From the NCBI GenBank assembly GCA_944373065.1, contig CALWAJ010000028.1, positions 1-14,371 on the forward strand: a stretch of 14,371 bases of DNA. The letters are read 5' to 3'. This stretch comes from an uncultured Bacilli bacterium. Its GTDB lineage: Bacteria > Bacillota_I > Bacilli_A > RF39 > UBA660. A program made the translations under genes and the position numbers. Shown here one piece after another: positions 14,356 to 14,371 of the stretch; the stretch's first letter is position 1, and every line of letters starts with the position of its first letter. The notes below the pieces were generated by a model that was not told the DNA's origin, did not search any database, and saw only the letters and a program-made list of their open reading frames with translations.

Positions 14356-14371
14356 ATATTTTAGTACTTGC

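Overview
This is a low-GC, AT-rich bacterial chromosome segment. Short intergenic gaps, Bacillota-type promoters (TTGaca-17-TATAAT), strong Shine-Dalgarno sites and the order dnaG-rpoD-trmK point to a Bacillota or Bacillota-derived lineage, perhaps one of the uncultured gut Bacilli. That placement is inferred, since there is no rRNA in the window.

Layout, left to right. (1) 1-609, plus strand: the 3' part of a type III toxin-antitoxin locus of the ToxIN family. It has 35-nt tandem repeats (antitoxin RNA toxI, cut by the window edge), an intrinsic terminator and the endoribonuclease gene toxN. (2) 602-3341, minus strand: a 193-residue protein of unknown function and pnp (polynucleotide phosphorylase). 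pnp converges on toxN with an 8-nt overlap inside a 17-bp inverted repeat. (3) 3429-6933, minus strand: the macromolecular-synthesis cluster dnaG-rpoD-trmK, tightly packed and probably one operon. (4) 6989-7818, minus strand: a second, different type III toxin-antitoxin locus, CptIN-like. It has its own promoter, two ~51-nt repeats that each fold as an H-type pseudoknot, a terminator and the toxin gene. (5) 7849-9165: two convergent unknown genes, a soluble 150-residue protein and a 269-residue membrane-anchored protein, sharing one bidirectional terminator hairpin. (6) 9245-12052, minus strand: the hisS-aspS operon with its own promoter and terminator; AspRS is the short archaeal-type enzyme. 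(7) 12066-12164, minus strand: a candidate structured small RNA with its own promoter, upstream of hisS. (8) 12254-14232, minus strand: a 638-residue soluble, helix-rich protein of unknown function with a strong extended -10 promoter. (9) 14233-14371: non-coding, with two terminator-like hairpins.

The most notable content is the pair of type III toxin-antitoxin modules of two different subfamilies, about 6.4 kb apart on opposite strands, bracketing core replication, transcription and RNA-decay genes. In both, an RNA made of pseudoknot repeats is expected to bind and silence its ribonuclease. A terminator between the repeats and the toxin gene keeps antitoxin RNA in excess. Such modules are known as phage-abortive-infection and plasmid-stabilising systems. 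The other clear candidate for something undescribed is the hairpin RNA upstream of hisS.
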